Source of the DNA: Monarcha castaneiventris obscurior
Taxonomy: Eukaryota > Chordata > Aves > Passeriformes > Monarchidae
Direction of reading: 5' to 3'
Length of the DNA: 64,000 bases
NCBI GenBank assembly: GCA_026261815.1
Contig: JAMPIT010000269.1
Span: forward strand, 1,614,501 to 1,678,500
Position 1 is the stretch's first letter. Every line of letters begins with the position of its first letter. Under the pieces are notes generated by a model, which ran no database searches, was not told the DNA's origin, and saw only the letters and a program-made list of their open reading frames with translations. Shown one piece after another: positions 38,001-51,000 of the stretch. The position numbers were made by a program, and so were the translations under genes.

Positions 38001-41000
38001 TCGGGGTGATGCACGGCCACATCAGGCACTGTGCAAGGACACCAGCAAGGTCCAAGTGCTGCTGCCACACCCCGGACGTAGGGCCAAGGCCACGGCGCTG
38101 GTGACGCAGCTCTCAGCTGCAGAACAGGAATTGCAGGTGGAGGCCAGAGGGGAGAACAAGTGACATCAGTGCCAGGGCAGGAGGAGGCTGTGAGACCGTG
38201 GTGGGAAGTGCTGCTGGAAGCCCCCCACCACCTACCCCCTCACCGTGCCAGGGCCCTGCAACCACTGCACCAGCACCTGTGGAGCAAAACCCGTGTGCCT
38301 CAGAACCTGCGTGTCACAGATTCGGCTCCTCCGTGTCTCAGCCAAAAATCGCACTGCAGGAAAGCGGTGACTGACGAGGGCAGTGACGCAGGTGTATTGT
38401 GACTCTAAAAATCCAAAATATATAGGAAACTGCTCAATCAATCAACAACTCAGCACAAGTGTTCTCCCTCTGCATTCCTGAGGAATGTCCAGAGCCAGCA
38501 TTCTGACAAGGAGCCGCTCGTTGTCAACCTGCTGCATCATTGTCGCAGCCCACACTGGCGGGAGCAGCAAAATCACACCAACAACTGCCCAAAAATGTGC
38601 ATGTTTCCAAGTGTTATAAACTGCAAGGGACTCCCACTGCACCAACAAAGCCCTGGGCAAATTCAGAATTAAAGCACCCTTAATTCACTTAAAGGGATAT
38701 GTCAAAGCCTCCCTTAATTGTGATAAATCCCATTCCTTCATCTGAGAAGGTGACATTTCATGGCAAATAGTCCCAAGAAATTGAGTGGAACAAGGAAGAG
38801 TTTCCTGTTTTGTAAGTGATTTCCTGTGATGACAAAGCCCAGCATGGGAGCAGTTGGCTGCATGGCTGGGGCTCAGGTTTTTTAGGTCTTTGTTGTTCCC
38901 AGGCAGACAGGTGGAATTTGTCACAAGAAACTAATCAGGGACACTGAGACCTAGTTGCATTTACAGGGATAAAATCTCAGTTTGAGGAGTCATTAGAAAC
39001 CTGCCTCTCACAAGCACGCTGCCTGCTAAGTCACAGACCATTTCCCAGGCAAACCATTTCTTGAGAGCCTGGCAGAATGACCGGGAGGAGAGCAGGGGGA
39101 GTCGTGCACGGCGTCATTAACCCAAGTCTGTCCTTTCTCCCACAGCGCAGAGGAGCTCATCACTTCAGCAGTCAGAGGGGAGTGGGATTTGGGAGAGGGC
39201 CAAAAGGAGTAGTCAAGTAACGTGGCTATTAAACCATCCAGTTGGTGTCCCTCTGGGGCAGACAGGTCCCCAGCTCCTCCACTTTGGAGGTCAGGTTGAA
39301 AATCCCCTTTCTTCCCTGGAGAGGGGACAAAGCATCCAGGACCCCCACAAGCACCCAGCAACACCAGCAGCCAAAATGAACTTCCATGCCAGCACGCCCT
39401 TCTGGTGCCTCCACCTCTGTTCCAAGGCTGCTCCATTGGGATGCACACTGGGAGCCCTGCTGCCTTCCCAAAAGGAGGAGGAGAGATGCCCCCGCACGCT
39501 CCAGCTGAGGGGCTGCTGGAGATCGAGGGCTGGAGGGGGCTGCCAGTCCAGCACCCAGTTGCCTTCAGGGAGCCTTCTATGAGCTCTGGTAGGTGGAATT
39601 GCAAACAGGAAAGTGCTGAGCCAGCTGGGAACAAGCTGTTCGCCTGCCCCTGAGTGTCTCTCTCCCAGCAATATTTTAATTCCAGCTCAAACTGCCAAGA
39701 AAAGGAGCTCCTTAATCAGCAAAGCCGAGAGGAAGGGCAGCTCCCGTTCCTGCAGGCTGTGGCAGGGTGTCCCTGTGGCTGCACTATCTCTGGCCACCAC
39801 CCTTCCTTCCCCTGCAGCCGCCATGCCTGTGGCCATGCTCACGCCAACCATGCAAAAATCCCTTCCCATGTCCTCATGAAGGCCAGCACATACCAAATCT
39901 GCCAGATCCTGCTGCAGATCTTGGTCTCCCCAGAAAGAGGGGCTGCTTTGGTGGATCAGCAAACTTCCCACTAGAGATGCAAATTTCCCTGATTTATGCT
40001 TTTCCAGAAAACTTGGCCTTCATGGTTTATCAAACCCCGTGCATTCCAGACAGAGGGATGATGTCCCCCAACTGCGCTTTGTCATTTCTCTGATATTTCC
40101 ATTGTCGCAGCTGCAGCACCCAGCAAACTCTGCCTTGTACCAAAAGCCATTTCTGACAAATTAGGTTAAAAGGAAGTAGTGAAAAACTAAAAGCTCTTAA
40201 TCTAATCCTGCCACCTGGAAAATCAGCAGAGAAATATAATTTTGTAGTCCTTCAAATTAAATCAGATCCTGGGCACTCTGCTTTTGAGTTTATCCTAGCT
40301 CTGCTCAACCATGACTAGGTTTAGGCACGTTCAATTCATGGCAAAGCAGCTCCAGTTCAGAGATGCTGCTTTTAATTGTATCCTCACACTATTTTTTAAG
40401 ATTTTATAGTTTGCCTCAGCCATTCCCCATTAATGAGGTCTCAGCAGGAGGTGGCCTTTAATGGCAGAGCAGCTCAACCACAGAGAGTGGAGGTCAGGGA
40501 CCTGCTTGTGGGCTGCAGTGTCTGCCTGTGTTTTGTGTAGCCTTTCCCTTCCCTGGAGCCTGTGGCTCCCACCACCACAGCTGAACCCACAACAGATCCA
40601 GCACCAAGGGCTCCCACCTCAGGAGCAGCTCTTCTCCCTGGCACTCCTCAGGTTCCTCACTCACGCTGAGGGCATGTGAAGGTTGTTGCTGTTTTTGCTG
40701 GGTTCCCTGGGTGGTTGTGCTCTGAACTCTCTCCTGGCTGCTGCCAGCAGCGTCACCAACCTGGGTGATGGTGCTGCCAACACTCACGTCTTCTTTTCCA
40801 GGCCTTCTTTGCATATTCCCCTCTAACATTTCCAAAAGCGCAAACACCTGCAATTCCCTCCTTTCAGTGTGAGCCTGAGTGCTCTCCAGTGAACTTCTGC
40901 TGTTTACTGAAGGAATTACAGACTGGAATTCAGTAGTTATGGGCTGGGTTCATCCCTCCTTAACCAGCTTTCTCTGCAGAGAAAGAACAAAGCTGGCTGA

Positions 41001-41711
41001 ATAAAACTTACCTGGGGCTGCTGAGATTTCAGTGTGAGACTTTTCAAGTTTTACATTTAACAAGTTTAAGGATCATGAAACGTTTCTCTTCTTTTCCTGG
41101 CCTTGGAAGGAGCAGGGCTGCTCACATTCCTCCAGGGCTCCGGCTCTGCTGACCTCTGCAGGCAGCGAGGCAAGGCTACAAAGGTGACATCGATGACAAC
41201 ACCTATTTTTATAGAAAAACAGAAATGGGATCTTTTTCATTTCTTCAAATGAAAAACCCCAAACAAACAAGAGTAAACATGAATGAGGTGGTTCATTCTG
41301 AGAAGCTTTTCTGGTATCAAGAGATATGATCTTAGACAATATGGTGTTTTGGTTTGGTTTCTCTCTTGTTTTCCTAATTTACAATGTGTTTTAGCATCTC
41401 TGCAAAATATCCCTCAGGCTGCCAATGGCAACAGGACCTAGAGTGGTGATTTAACACGAGAGAATATGTTCTCTTACACCATTTTCTCACACTCTTCCCT
41501 TTGTGCTGTGATGTCATTAAACCACTTAAAACCAGGTGCAGAGGCTGCATCTCCATCCTCTCGCTCTGCTGGTGGCCGTGGAGTTGTCCTTCTGTCACAG
41601 ACCAACGCTGTCCTTCAGCAGCATCTGCCTCTTCTCTATCACCTGCCACCTCACTGAGATCCAGCCCCCCCAGGCATGTGGCTGTGATTGGTCCCAGGAG
41701 CTGGCCCTGCC

Positions 41712-41748
41712 AAGAGGAAGAGGAGGATGAGGAGGAAGAGGAGGAGGT
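41712..41748. repeat. GA-rich purine tract
   Basis: A run of GAGGAAGAGGAGGATGAGGA-type sequence of about 37 bases, nearly all purine. It makes a poly-Glu/Arg open frame by chance on + and a poly-Ser/Leu frame on -. Confidence 0.8.
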
Positions 41749-42000
41749 CGTTTCCCTGGGAAGCATTGTCCTGGGGCAGAGCACAAGTCCTGTGCTCACC
41801 CGAAGGCATTTTGCATTTGAGGGCAGTGACATTCACTGAGTCAGGCTGCACATGTCAGCACAGGAACACTGATACCACCCGAGTGGACACTCACTGCTGC
41901 TCTAGAGATTTAACAGCTATTATCATAATGAGTCTAAAGCAAAGGCTGTGGAAAAGCCAGTAGCAATTGCTGCCAACCGGCACAGCTGTATGGGCATGAG

Positions 42001-45000
42001 GGAGCAGAGCTGGTGGGAGAGCAGCCGGGCTCAAATGGATCATGGTAGGAGGGGAAAGAGTAGCTGAAAGCTGCTCCTTTGACCCAAATCTGGCTCTTCT
42101 CCACGTGCAGGGAAGGCAGTTTGCACTGCTGCTCCAGAAGAAGATTAATTTATTGCTCCTCTCTGGGCAGGTGTTGATGGATTGTATGTGGAACTGCAGA
42201 ATTTCCCCAGACCTGAGATGAAATCAAATCTCCAGGAAATGTTTTGCTCCTTGTACACAGGGCTATCTAGAAAAGGCAGGTCCTCAGGAGTACAGCTTTA
42301 CCTGCAATCATCTGCAGCAGCTTGTTTTGTTTCCTTTAAGGAGACTCGAGAGTGCAGTAAGAGGCCATTTCAAGGATCCAAAGGAGAGGTCAGGATTTGA
42401 TCTCTCTCCATGGCCTTGTAAGTGATTACTGACAGGAGGGAAGGAGGCAATACAGGTACAAAGACTCAGAGAGGTTACAAGAAGTTATCCAAAGCCAGCA
42501 GACAGAAACCCATCTCTGCCTGGATCTGGGGGAGACGTGGAAACTGAGGAGCAGGACCGAGGCCACTCACCCACCACCCGCTGCTGGGGCACATCCCCTC
42601 GGACCCAGGCACGGACCGGGAGAGGTAGAGCCATCTCTGCCTCCAACGAGCACAGCTGGAGGATCAGCTCCATCCATGACCTGCTTTTAGTTCTCTCCAT
42701 CCCTCTCCCATCCCCACGGGCAGACAGCTGAGCACTGGGCAGCCTGGGTGCACGGAGCAGCTCTTGGCAATATCAAGCTCACCTGTCTTTAACTCCAGTT
42801 TGAAAGCCCAACTCCACAGTGCTGCCACTTGGAGAATTTCTTACATGTCATCTAGTTTTAGTGCTATTCTATTTCATTTGCTACCTTACCTTAATAATTT
42901 TTTAGCACTCATTCAGTTTGCATTTCTCTCTCTTTTCATTTTCATCTGTTCCTGATATTTTACTTTTCCAATAAACTAAGTAATTTAATGGCCCTAATCC
43001 CAAGCCTCCTATTTAGAGTATGGATGTGGAGGCTGCAGGAAGAAGCCCCAGTTTAAATCTGTCAGTCAAACATAACTTAATCTATCATCTTCTTTATATA
43101 TAAAACTGCTCCATGGGAAGGAAACCATGACTGGGATTCAGTTTAACTTTAAAATATCCAGCTTTACACCTTTCTAATGCTCACTCCTCTTATGTACAGG
43201 CTGTTAGAAAATGCAAAATTATACAGGCCTTGGACAACGCAACATCACAACAGCCCATGCTGGACAATGTTCATCTGTAATGACGAGCCCCAGGACACGT
43301 GCAGCACCTGAGATCCACCCCTGGGCACAGCAGGAAGGCACCTCACCGACAGCCGCAGCTGGTGATAAATCACCCGCCCTGCTCGGGGCAGTGGCAGAAG
43401 CAGAAAATGTTCAACAAGACTGGCAGCACGAGAAAAGAGCTGCTGGAATCAATCATGCGAGACAGCAGCTAATTACCAGACATCACGCCTTCCCAATGCC
43501 TGCTCCCATGGCCCCGGGTGTTACAGGCATGGGAAGGGTTTTCTTCAGTGGCTGGAGCCCCTTGGGAGAAAAGGCTGCTGTGTGCTTACAGCACGGCCAG
43601 CATTTGCTTTTGGCACTTCAGTCTGATTTACATTTTCTCCACTTCACTGGGATCAGGACCTGTACAAACAAATCCTTGTGTCTTCTGCCACGGGTGGGAT
43701 CAGAGGCTGGGGAGAAGCTCGTGGTGTGAGAACTCACTGTCCTGAAGCATCAAGTGCTAAACAACTGTGCTCCCACAGTGTAATGAGTTGTGTTAATTTG
43801 ATGCCATTCTTCATCAATCATTAAGGAACTTTCATCAAAGTTTCACCACCAGCTGGATGCTGAGGGGTCCCTGCACCTCCCAAGCTGCAGCAGAGCAGTG
43901 CAGGGCACATTCACAAAGACACTGCGAGTGCCAGAGCTCCAGAGCCTCAGAACTGGGGACGTCTGTCACACATCTCTGCTCATCTGGGTGTATCTTGGGG
44001 TAAATCTGCAACACTGAACCAAGCGGTTTCTCCTCCAGAAAGTTCTCATGGGCTGTTTGTTTATTTCTGTCTAGTCCATCACTGATGGCTCTGTGGCAGA
44101 AGCTCAGCCTCAGCTCTGTCAAAGTCCAGAGAAATCACTGTGCAATTCTGCCCTGAGCTGGAGCATCCAAAAGCTGCCACAGTCAATATAATCTGGGCTC
44201 CAGCAAACAGCCTGACAGCTGGGTGCAGCAAGCATTTAGCAGATAACCACATTTTATTCTGACCCTTATTTCATCCTGCAGCAATTAGCCAGGAAAAAAG
44301 GGCCCCATCACACTGTCACTTCAGCCTTGTGCTGCAGCACGTTTAGGGAGGCAGAACCTAGATGTACCTTCTGGATCCTGAGTAAAAACACCATTGGTGT
44401 CTGCTAGTTCATTTCAGTTTTTACAACTACAGCATGAGGGAAAAGCTACTGCTGGGTTTAACCACCTCAGAGGATGATTTTGAACAAACCTGAGGCAATC
44501 CAGTGAGCACTGTGGTGGAGGCAGCTGCACTCTGGGCAGTGCAGTGCAGCCACCCGGGCCTAGGAATGAGACCCCCACCAGCATTCAGACATTTATTCTG
44601 TGTTAGGTCCTTCCCTTTGCTCCACCTTAAAATAAAAACATGAATTTGATGTCCATATTCTAGTTTTCTGAAATGACATCTTCCCCATAAATATCTTCTC
44701 AACAGTCCCAACCCCAAGCCCAGCTCTAATAAAAGGGCTCTTTATAGTTATTAGACAAGTGAGATGTCCCTGGACTGAACAATTACCTTCAAATATCTGC
44801 CCAGAACTGGCTGGGAGTGGAAATCGGCTTCTTCTTCCCCAGGTACAAATCCATAATGAGGATTTATTTCCGAGGCAGAGGAAATGAGGTAATGCCTCTC
44901 CTCCTTGAGGTGAGATGAGGAGAAAGAAAAAAAAACCAACAGAAATAGTACAAGGAAAAGCAAATGATTTGCAGGAGGTAGGGGCAGGAGGTCAGTAGCA

Positions 45001-48000
45001 TAGAACAGCTTTGAGAAATAAGGGGAAAGTTATCAGTTTGCCTAATGCTGACCTGCGTGGGGGCACAGGCAGGAGGCTGGCACAGGCATGTGGCCTTTCC
45101 CTGTGTTCAGCCTCCTCAGGGATCCTGCAGCACCAGGGAGCAGACACCAGCCCTCAGGACAGCCAGCACCCAGTCACCATCAGCCTCAGTTATTCCTGAT
45201 TGCTCTCACATCCACCAAAAATAAAGGTAATGTTGAAATCACCTGAGGAAGCACTGAGGAGCAATGTGCTGTTCCTGCCAGCTGACAGACAAATGCTCAG
45301 GACAGACAAACATTGATGGGCCTGGGACGAGCTGGGGTTACTCTGGCACAGGGTAAATCTGCATTTGTGGGGATGGCCCTTTTCTACCTGTTTTGTTTCA
45401 GTAAATTCATTACTATAATAACCCTATTTCTGTAAAGAATATAAAATTGCCATGAAATGAAGCAGATGAGAAATTGTATCATTGGGGAAACCAAACTGAT
45501 GCCCAATCTCTGCCTCAGCAAAGCCACAGTGGATTTGTATTGCCCTGTGCAAATGTAGTGACTTGAGAAACTGTGTAAATTAGGATAAAGGTGTGTATTT
45601 ATGTGAAGAAATTGAGGAAAACCACCTCAGCTCTCTCCTAGGATTCATACCCCAGGTTTGCTATTGGCTGTGCTTTCTGCCGAGCCCCAGCAGCTCAGAG
45701 GCAGAATCTGTTGATGCTACAGAAAGCAAATTCGTGCAGAGCAGTCAATGGGAAATAATGGATATCAATTACACAGCTTGAACTGCCGACTGGATCGGCT
45801 TTTATAACTCTTTACTCTCGTGGTCTTCTTAATAAATCCATTGGGAGAGATGTCATATCCTTTATAGCAATATGTTTCAATGCTTTATTTCCTACGGAGG
45901 AGCAACTGGCCACTATACAAAATGCTCCTTGGAGTCTCCCACAGTCTCATCAAGGAATCAAAATTGGTGTGAGATGAACACGAGCTATTTGTTCTCTAAT
46001 ACAGGGACCAGTTTGCCATAACATTTGGATATTGCTGCTGGAAATCAGATGGATTCCTTCCCTTCTGCTTTATGACACGGGCAGCTTCTGAGGAGTGTGG
46101 GAGCCTTACAGTGAGGTGCTGGAAGCTCAGGTCACCTAAAAGAAAATCACACATTGAGGAGAACCTCCATTTTTGTGGCAGGCAGAAAACAGCATCACTC
46201 TGCGGGGGTGTGAGATTTTCCCGCCCTGCAAGTGCAGGGAAAGAGCAGACACATCCCTCAAATGAAGGTAAAAAATTATATTGAACCGGGGTAAAAAATA
46301 CCCTTATCTTTGTCTATCACTTGCAGTCTTTTATCTGCATTTTTATTTAAACCAGCCACCATCTCAAGCATTGGAAGCAGAAATGCAGCCTTCTTCCATG
46401 GCACCTTCCCTATGGTAAATCTAATTAAACAGCCATTAAAATGTGTCTTAGCTGGATTTTATCAAGGTGACCTGGAGCTCCTGCTAAATGTTAGCAGCAG
46501 CATTCCCCACAAACTGGCATCCGAGAGGGAACAGGCAGTACTGTTTCTCCTGATGTGGCCTTTAGATGAATGTGGTTATTAAAGTGCTTTGTGTACCACA
46601 GATTTCCAAATAAATGAATCTAATTTTCTGGCAGCTGAAGTGCTCTGTGTGCCCCTCCAGTGCTCCCAGCCAAGGCTGGCATCCCAGTGAGCATCCCGGC
46701 TGGGCTTTGGCCCTGCAGCGCTCCGAGCAGGATGCCAGCAGCCACGGGGGCTGGCACACATGGACAAAAATGCACAGGCAGCATTTCCAAAAGTCCAGCC
46801 AGAAGAAAAGTGCTAAAATACCAGAAAGGCGAGGAGAGAGGGCAGAGTTTTACCTGCAACAGCCACAGCAGCTTCCACCTCTGTGGAAGGTCCCTCCACC
46901 TGCAGACAGCAAGGCTGTTTCCTAGCCCAAGTAAACACCTGGCTGGGACTTTAAGTATCTTTAAATCCCTAAGTCTCGATTCAGATTAAAATCTGGAAAC
47001 ATTTCCTTGATTTACACTGGCCTGACCTCGAGTATCAGAACCACACACAATTCACATTCACAATGCAAAACTCTGTAGACCAAATTCCACATCCCTCCTC
47101 ACAACTAGACCTGCTAATGCCCAACAAAAAATATGTTTTATAAGCCATTTATCACGCTCAGGTTAATGATAGCAAAATGCTAACAATGAGACTGAAAACT
47201 GGAAACAGTGTCTGTTCATTGCTGCAGGTTTTTCCATGCACCCTAAGAAGTATCGTTATGCTAAAGAAAATGTTCACCAGGTACTAAATCAGACAGATCT
47301 GCAGCTAAAAAACTACTTCCTTTGGTTGTTACCTTATGTTTGGCTCCACAAATTTATTCCTTAAACTGCAGCTACAATTAAAAATAGGAACTATCCCACC
47401 AAGCCGCAAATGAGCTGAACAGGTGGGAAATGTCTCACTTCCCCCTTGCACATGTCAGCAGCCACAGTTTGGGCACTGGGGCTACACGACTGTAGAAATC
47501 TCCCCCTACGCCGTGTGCAGGGGGCTGGAGAAGCTGGAGACACATGAGTGATGAATTCCCAGGTGCAGTGATAGAGGAATGAAGTAAGTTTAAAAACAAA
47601 AGAGAACAAGGAGAGATGGAGCCAGGCAGTAGCACAGAGCTCCTGTTTCCCTGGGCTTCGGCAGCCCTGGAAAGCCTTGGAAAGGCAAACACCCTTCCTG
47701 TGCTGGCTCTGGGCACCTGGACACGGTCACATATTAAACTCTGGGCTCAGCCCAGGGTATGACAAACGCACTTCAATGAATGGCAGCGTGCACCAAGCTC
47801 ACTGTAATTCGGGACCAGCTTTACACAGTTTCTTGTGAGCCTTTGCAGAAGCCTGGCCAATGCCCTCCCCAACGTCACCACATCTCCAGAGGATTAACTG
47901 TGCAATCCAGCATTAGCTGGGTCAGACCTGGGACTTCTGGCTCACGAGAGCAGCTCACTAGTTTGAAACTTCTAACAGCAGCACCATGTGCCTGCGGCAG

Positions 48001-51000
48001 TGAGTTTCATAGGGGCAATCTTTAAAATTCTGTTTTTATTTTCAGATCTTTGTTGTTCTGTCTTGGTTTGCATTTGAATTTCTGATTAAAACATGTTTTT
48101 TCATGAATCCTTCAGCTATTATGATACATCTCTGCCGAGTAGGGAAGGCACAGTAAAACTAATTAAATGCAATCCAAGAACTTTACTCTGCCATTTACAG
48201 AAACACATTAAATGGTGAGGAACAGCTCCTTCAGAATCATTGCAAGGGGTGCATGAGCTGCTGAAATTTCCCATGAGGGACAGTCTGGTACCAGGGCAGT
48301 CAGGAGGGAGGAGGCTGATGGGCAAAGACCAGCGCAGCACAGCACCTGCTTGGCAGGTGGCAGAGGACGCGTATCTGCCAGTGCTGGTTTTGAGCAAAGA
48401 TGCAGCGAGGGAAGGGGATGACAAACACAGCAGGGAAAGGGGGTGATGTACACAATGAGGGAAGGGGATGACGTGCACGATCCAGAGTCACCATCTGCTC
48501 AGCTGCAGCACAGGGCACACAGTGTGGGGGTCACAGCCTGTCCCCACAGGGCGATGCCGAGATGGGCACGGCGCTGCTCACCCACCCCCTTCCCCTGGGG
48601 CAGAGCACGGCCCAGGCTGCTCCCCCCTGCTCCCACCAAACCTCTTTGTCACTGCCACCAGGAACACTGAGAGAAACAAGAGCAAAAGCAAGCGAAGGGC
48701 CAACATGGAGGATCACTATGGGATATAAAAGAGCAGTTCTATGCAGAAATTTACTGTCACAGGGGGTAATGAATTCAATGAAGTGGAAAGCATGGCATGA
48801 ACGGGAGATTTGCTGTAGTGACTAATGTAATTAACCTCTATTGAAATAATCAAGCCTCCTAATTCGTGCTGCATGAGCAGTACAACTGCAAGGGCAGGTG
48901 TGGGCAGCCCTGCAGTGACTGTGGACAGCACCCACCATGCCGAGGGGCTCTGGATCTCCTCTGCTCTGTGGAGCTGCTTGGCTTGTAATGCAAATAAACA
49001 CCACAGGTTTAGGAAGAAAAAGTTCCTATCACAAATATCCAACAAAATGCTATGGCCCATTCCTCTTGGACTTGACCTGCCTCCTCATAAACGGTGACAT
49101 TTTTTCTTCCTTCAGCACAGGATTGCTTTATGCCAGTCAGAGAAGCAGGGTTTGTTGTCTCTAGTTATTAATTTACTTTTATTGACTGCAGTGCCTTTCC
49201 TCGTTTTATTACCCAATAGCTCACACCAGCAGAACAGCTTTTCTTTTAGGTTACACATAAACGTTTGACTTTCCCAAGCAGGCACCAAGGAGAGGCAAAA
49301 CCACTGCAGCTCCTGCTGGGTGCATCTGCTGCCCTGGCCCCTGCTGACCCCAGGGACACCTTCCTCCAGACCATGTCTCTCACAGCCCCATACAACCAGC
49401 AAAAATGCTGATCCCTTTCCCCCCCTTTTCACTGCTCAAGGCATATGATGAAAAAGCATAAGATTTAGATTGATTTTTTTTTTCTGTCCTAAAAATATGC
49501 TCTGAAACACTTCCATTGTCCGTGTGCTGCTCCCTGTGATAAGGCACATTTTCCCTCTACAGCAATTATTTTGAACACCACTATTAGACTGGCTGTGAAA
49601 ACCCAAGAGCACCACAGAAGGTTCTGGGGATATTAAACCACCAGGTTCCCTGCAGCTGATGGGCACGTCCCGCTGCGGTGCCGCGCTCCGGCCGGCGTCC
49701 TGCTGCAGCCGGGACAGCAGGGAGCTGGAGAGAGTTTTTTAATTTTTTTTGAGAAAACAGACAGATGAAATGAGTCCTCTACTAAAACAACTATTTGTGC
49801 TACAGCTAAAAAAATAAAAAGAAAAGGAGCTCAGGTGCTTGGCTGATTTTGAAGGCCAACAGAAGAAATTCCCTGCTTTCCTGGAGCTGTCAGGAATGGG
49901 CAATGCAAGGTGATGGCTCGGAAGGGCATGGCAGCCCAGCAGGGACAAGATGCCTAGAAGCTCTGTCCCACTTCCCACCACATTTAGGGATGTGCAGGAC
50001 CCAGCAGCAGCTCTGGGGCAGAGGATTAGCAGTGGGCCAGTGCCAGGGTGAGGGGCAGAGCAGACCCTGGTGATGGCCCAGTGCTGCTGGTGCTGTGTGG
50101 AGCTGTGCCGAGGGTGAGCACATCCCCACCGGTGCCATGGGTCTGCTGCTGGATTAACGAGAGGCAGCATCAATTCTAATTCACTGCATCCCTGTCAGCA
50201 GTGCTGAGTAACACAGCTGCTCTCTAAATTTGATTATAGCTGTATCACCGCTGAAGATAATTGGGGGACGTGTCATCAGTCTTACATCAAGTACAGCATG
50301 TATTTTGTCTTTCACTCGTATTTAACTTCACAAAAGGATTAAATGAAGTTTACAGTGATATGCAACAACTGTTGTGAGAAGGTGAGGATTCAACTGAGAA
50401 AAAGAAAGAGAAAAATCCCTTACAAATAGGAAAAAATGAGCTCAGCACTGTCTTATCCTCCCTTTCTCACCCTGCTGTAGATGATTTTCCCAATTCTGCT
50501 CATGACCACAGAGGAATTCCTGAGAAGAAATTTAGGAGAAATACCCCAGAAGTGCCCTGCAACCAGAAGAGGCACTGCAGCCCTCGGCACACATGACATG
50601 GAGACACGGGCAGGGCACAGGGCACTGTCCTGCTCCCACAAGCTGCCAGAAACCCAGCACTGCCCAGCCCCTGCTGTGGTGCAGGAGCTGACCAGGGCCC
50701 AGGTGGGTTCCTCTGTGTCTCAGTGCCGTTTGCACACACCTGACTTCCAACACTTACTGGTAGTGAGGTGCAGTTTGTAGGAGAAAACCTCTCCTGTGGA
50801 GGAGATGCTCACCTTTGGGACAGCCATCCATTGCTCAGTTGTGCACGCAGCATCTTCCCCCACCCCTTTTTGGTTCTTCTTTTTTTTCAGATCCTGAAGC
50901 TGGGACAATTATTTTGCACCAGGCACTCTGTGTTTCGACAGGTAAAGGACCAGAGCAGAGAGATCCAGTTACAGCAAAGCACTGGCCAGCAGTTCTTAGT

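Larger units (their letters stand above)
31236..42000. other. Intergenic, no gene recognised (first part)
   Basis: No exon, RNA gene or intact mobile element is recognised over 10.8 kb. Noted within are a hairpin at 34004-34027, a 3 x 12-base repeat at 34974-35009 inside a small CpG-richer patch (34900-35110), and a GA-rich tract at 41712-41748. Open frames are short, in mixed frames, and lack recognisable domains. Confidence 0.55.

Noticed and set aside
41374..41839. Open frames with poly-Ser or poly-Glu runs
   Set aside because: They are translations of a GA-rich purine tract and lack any recognised domain.
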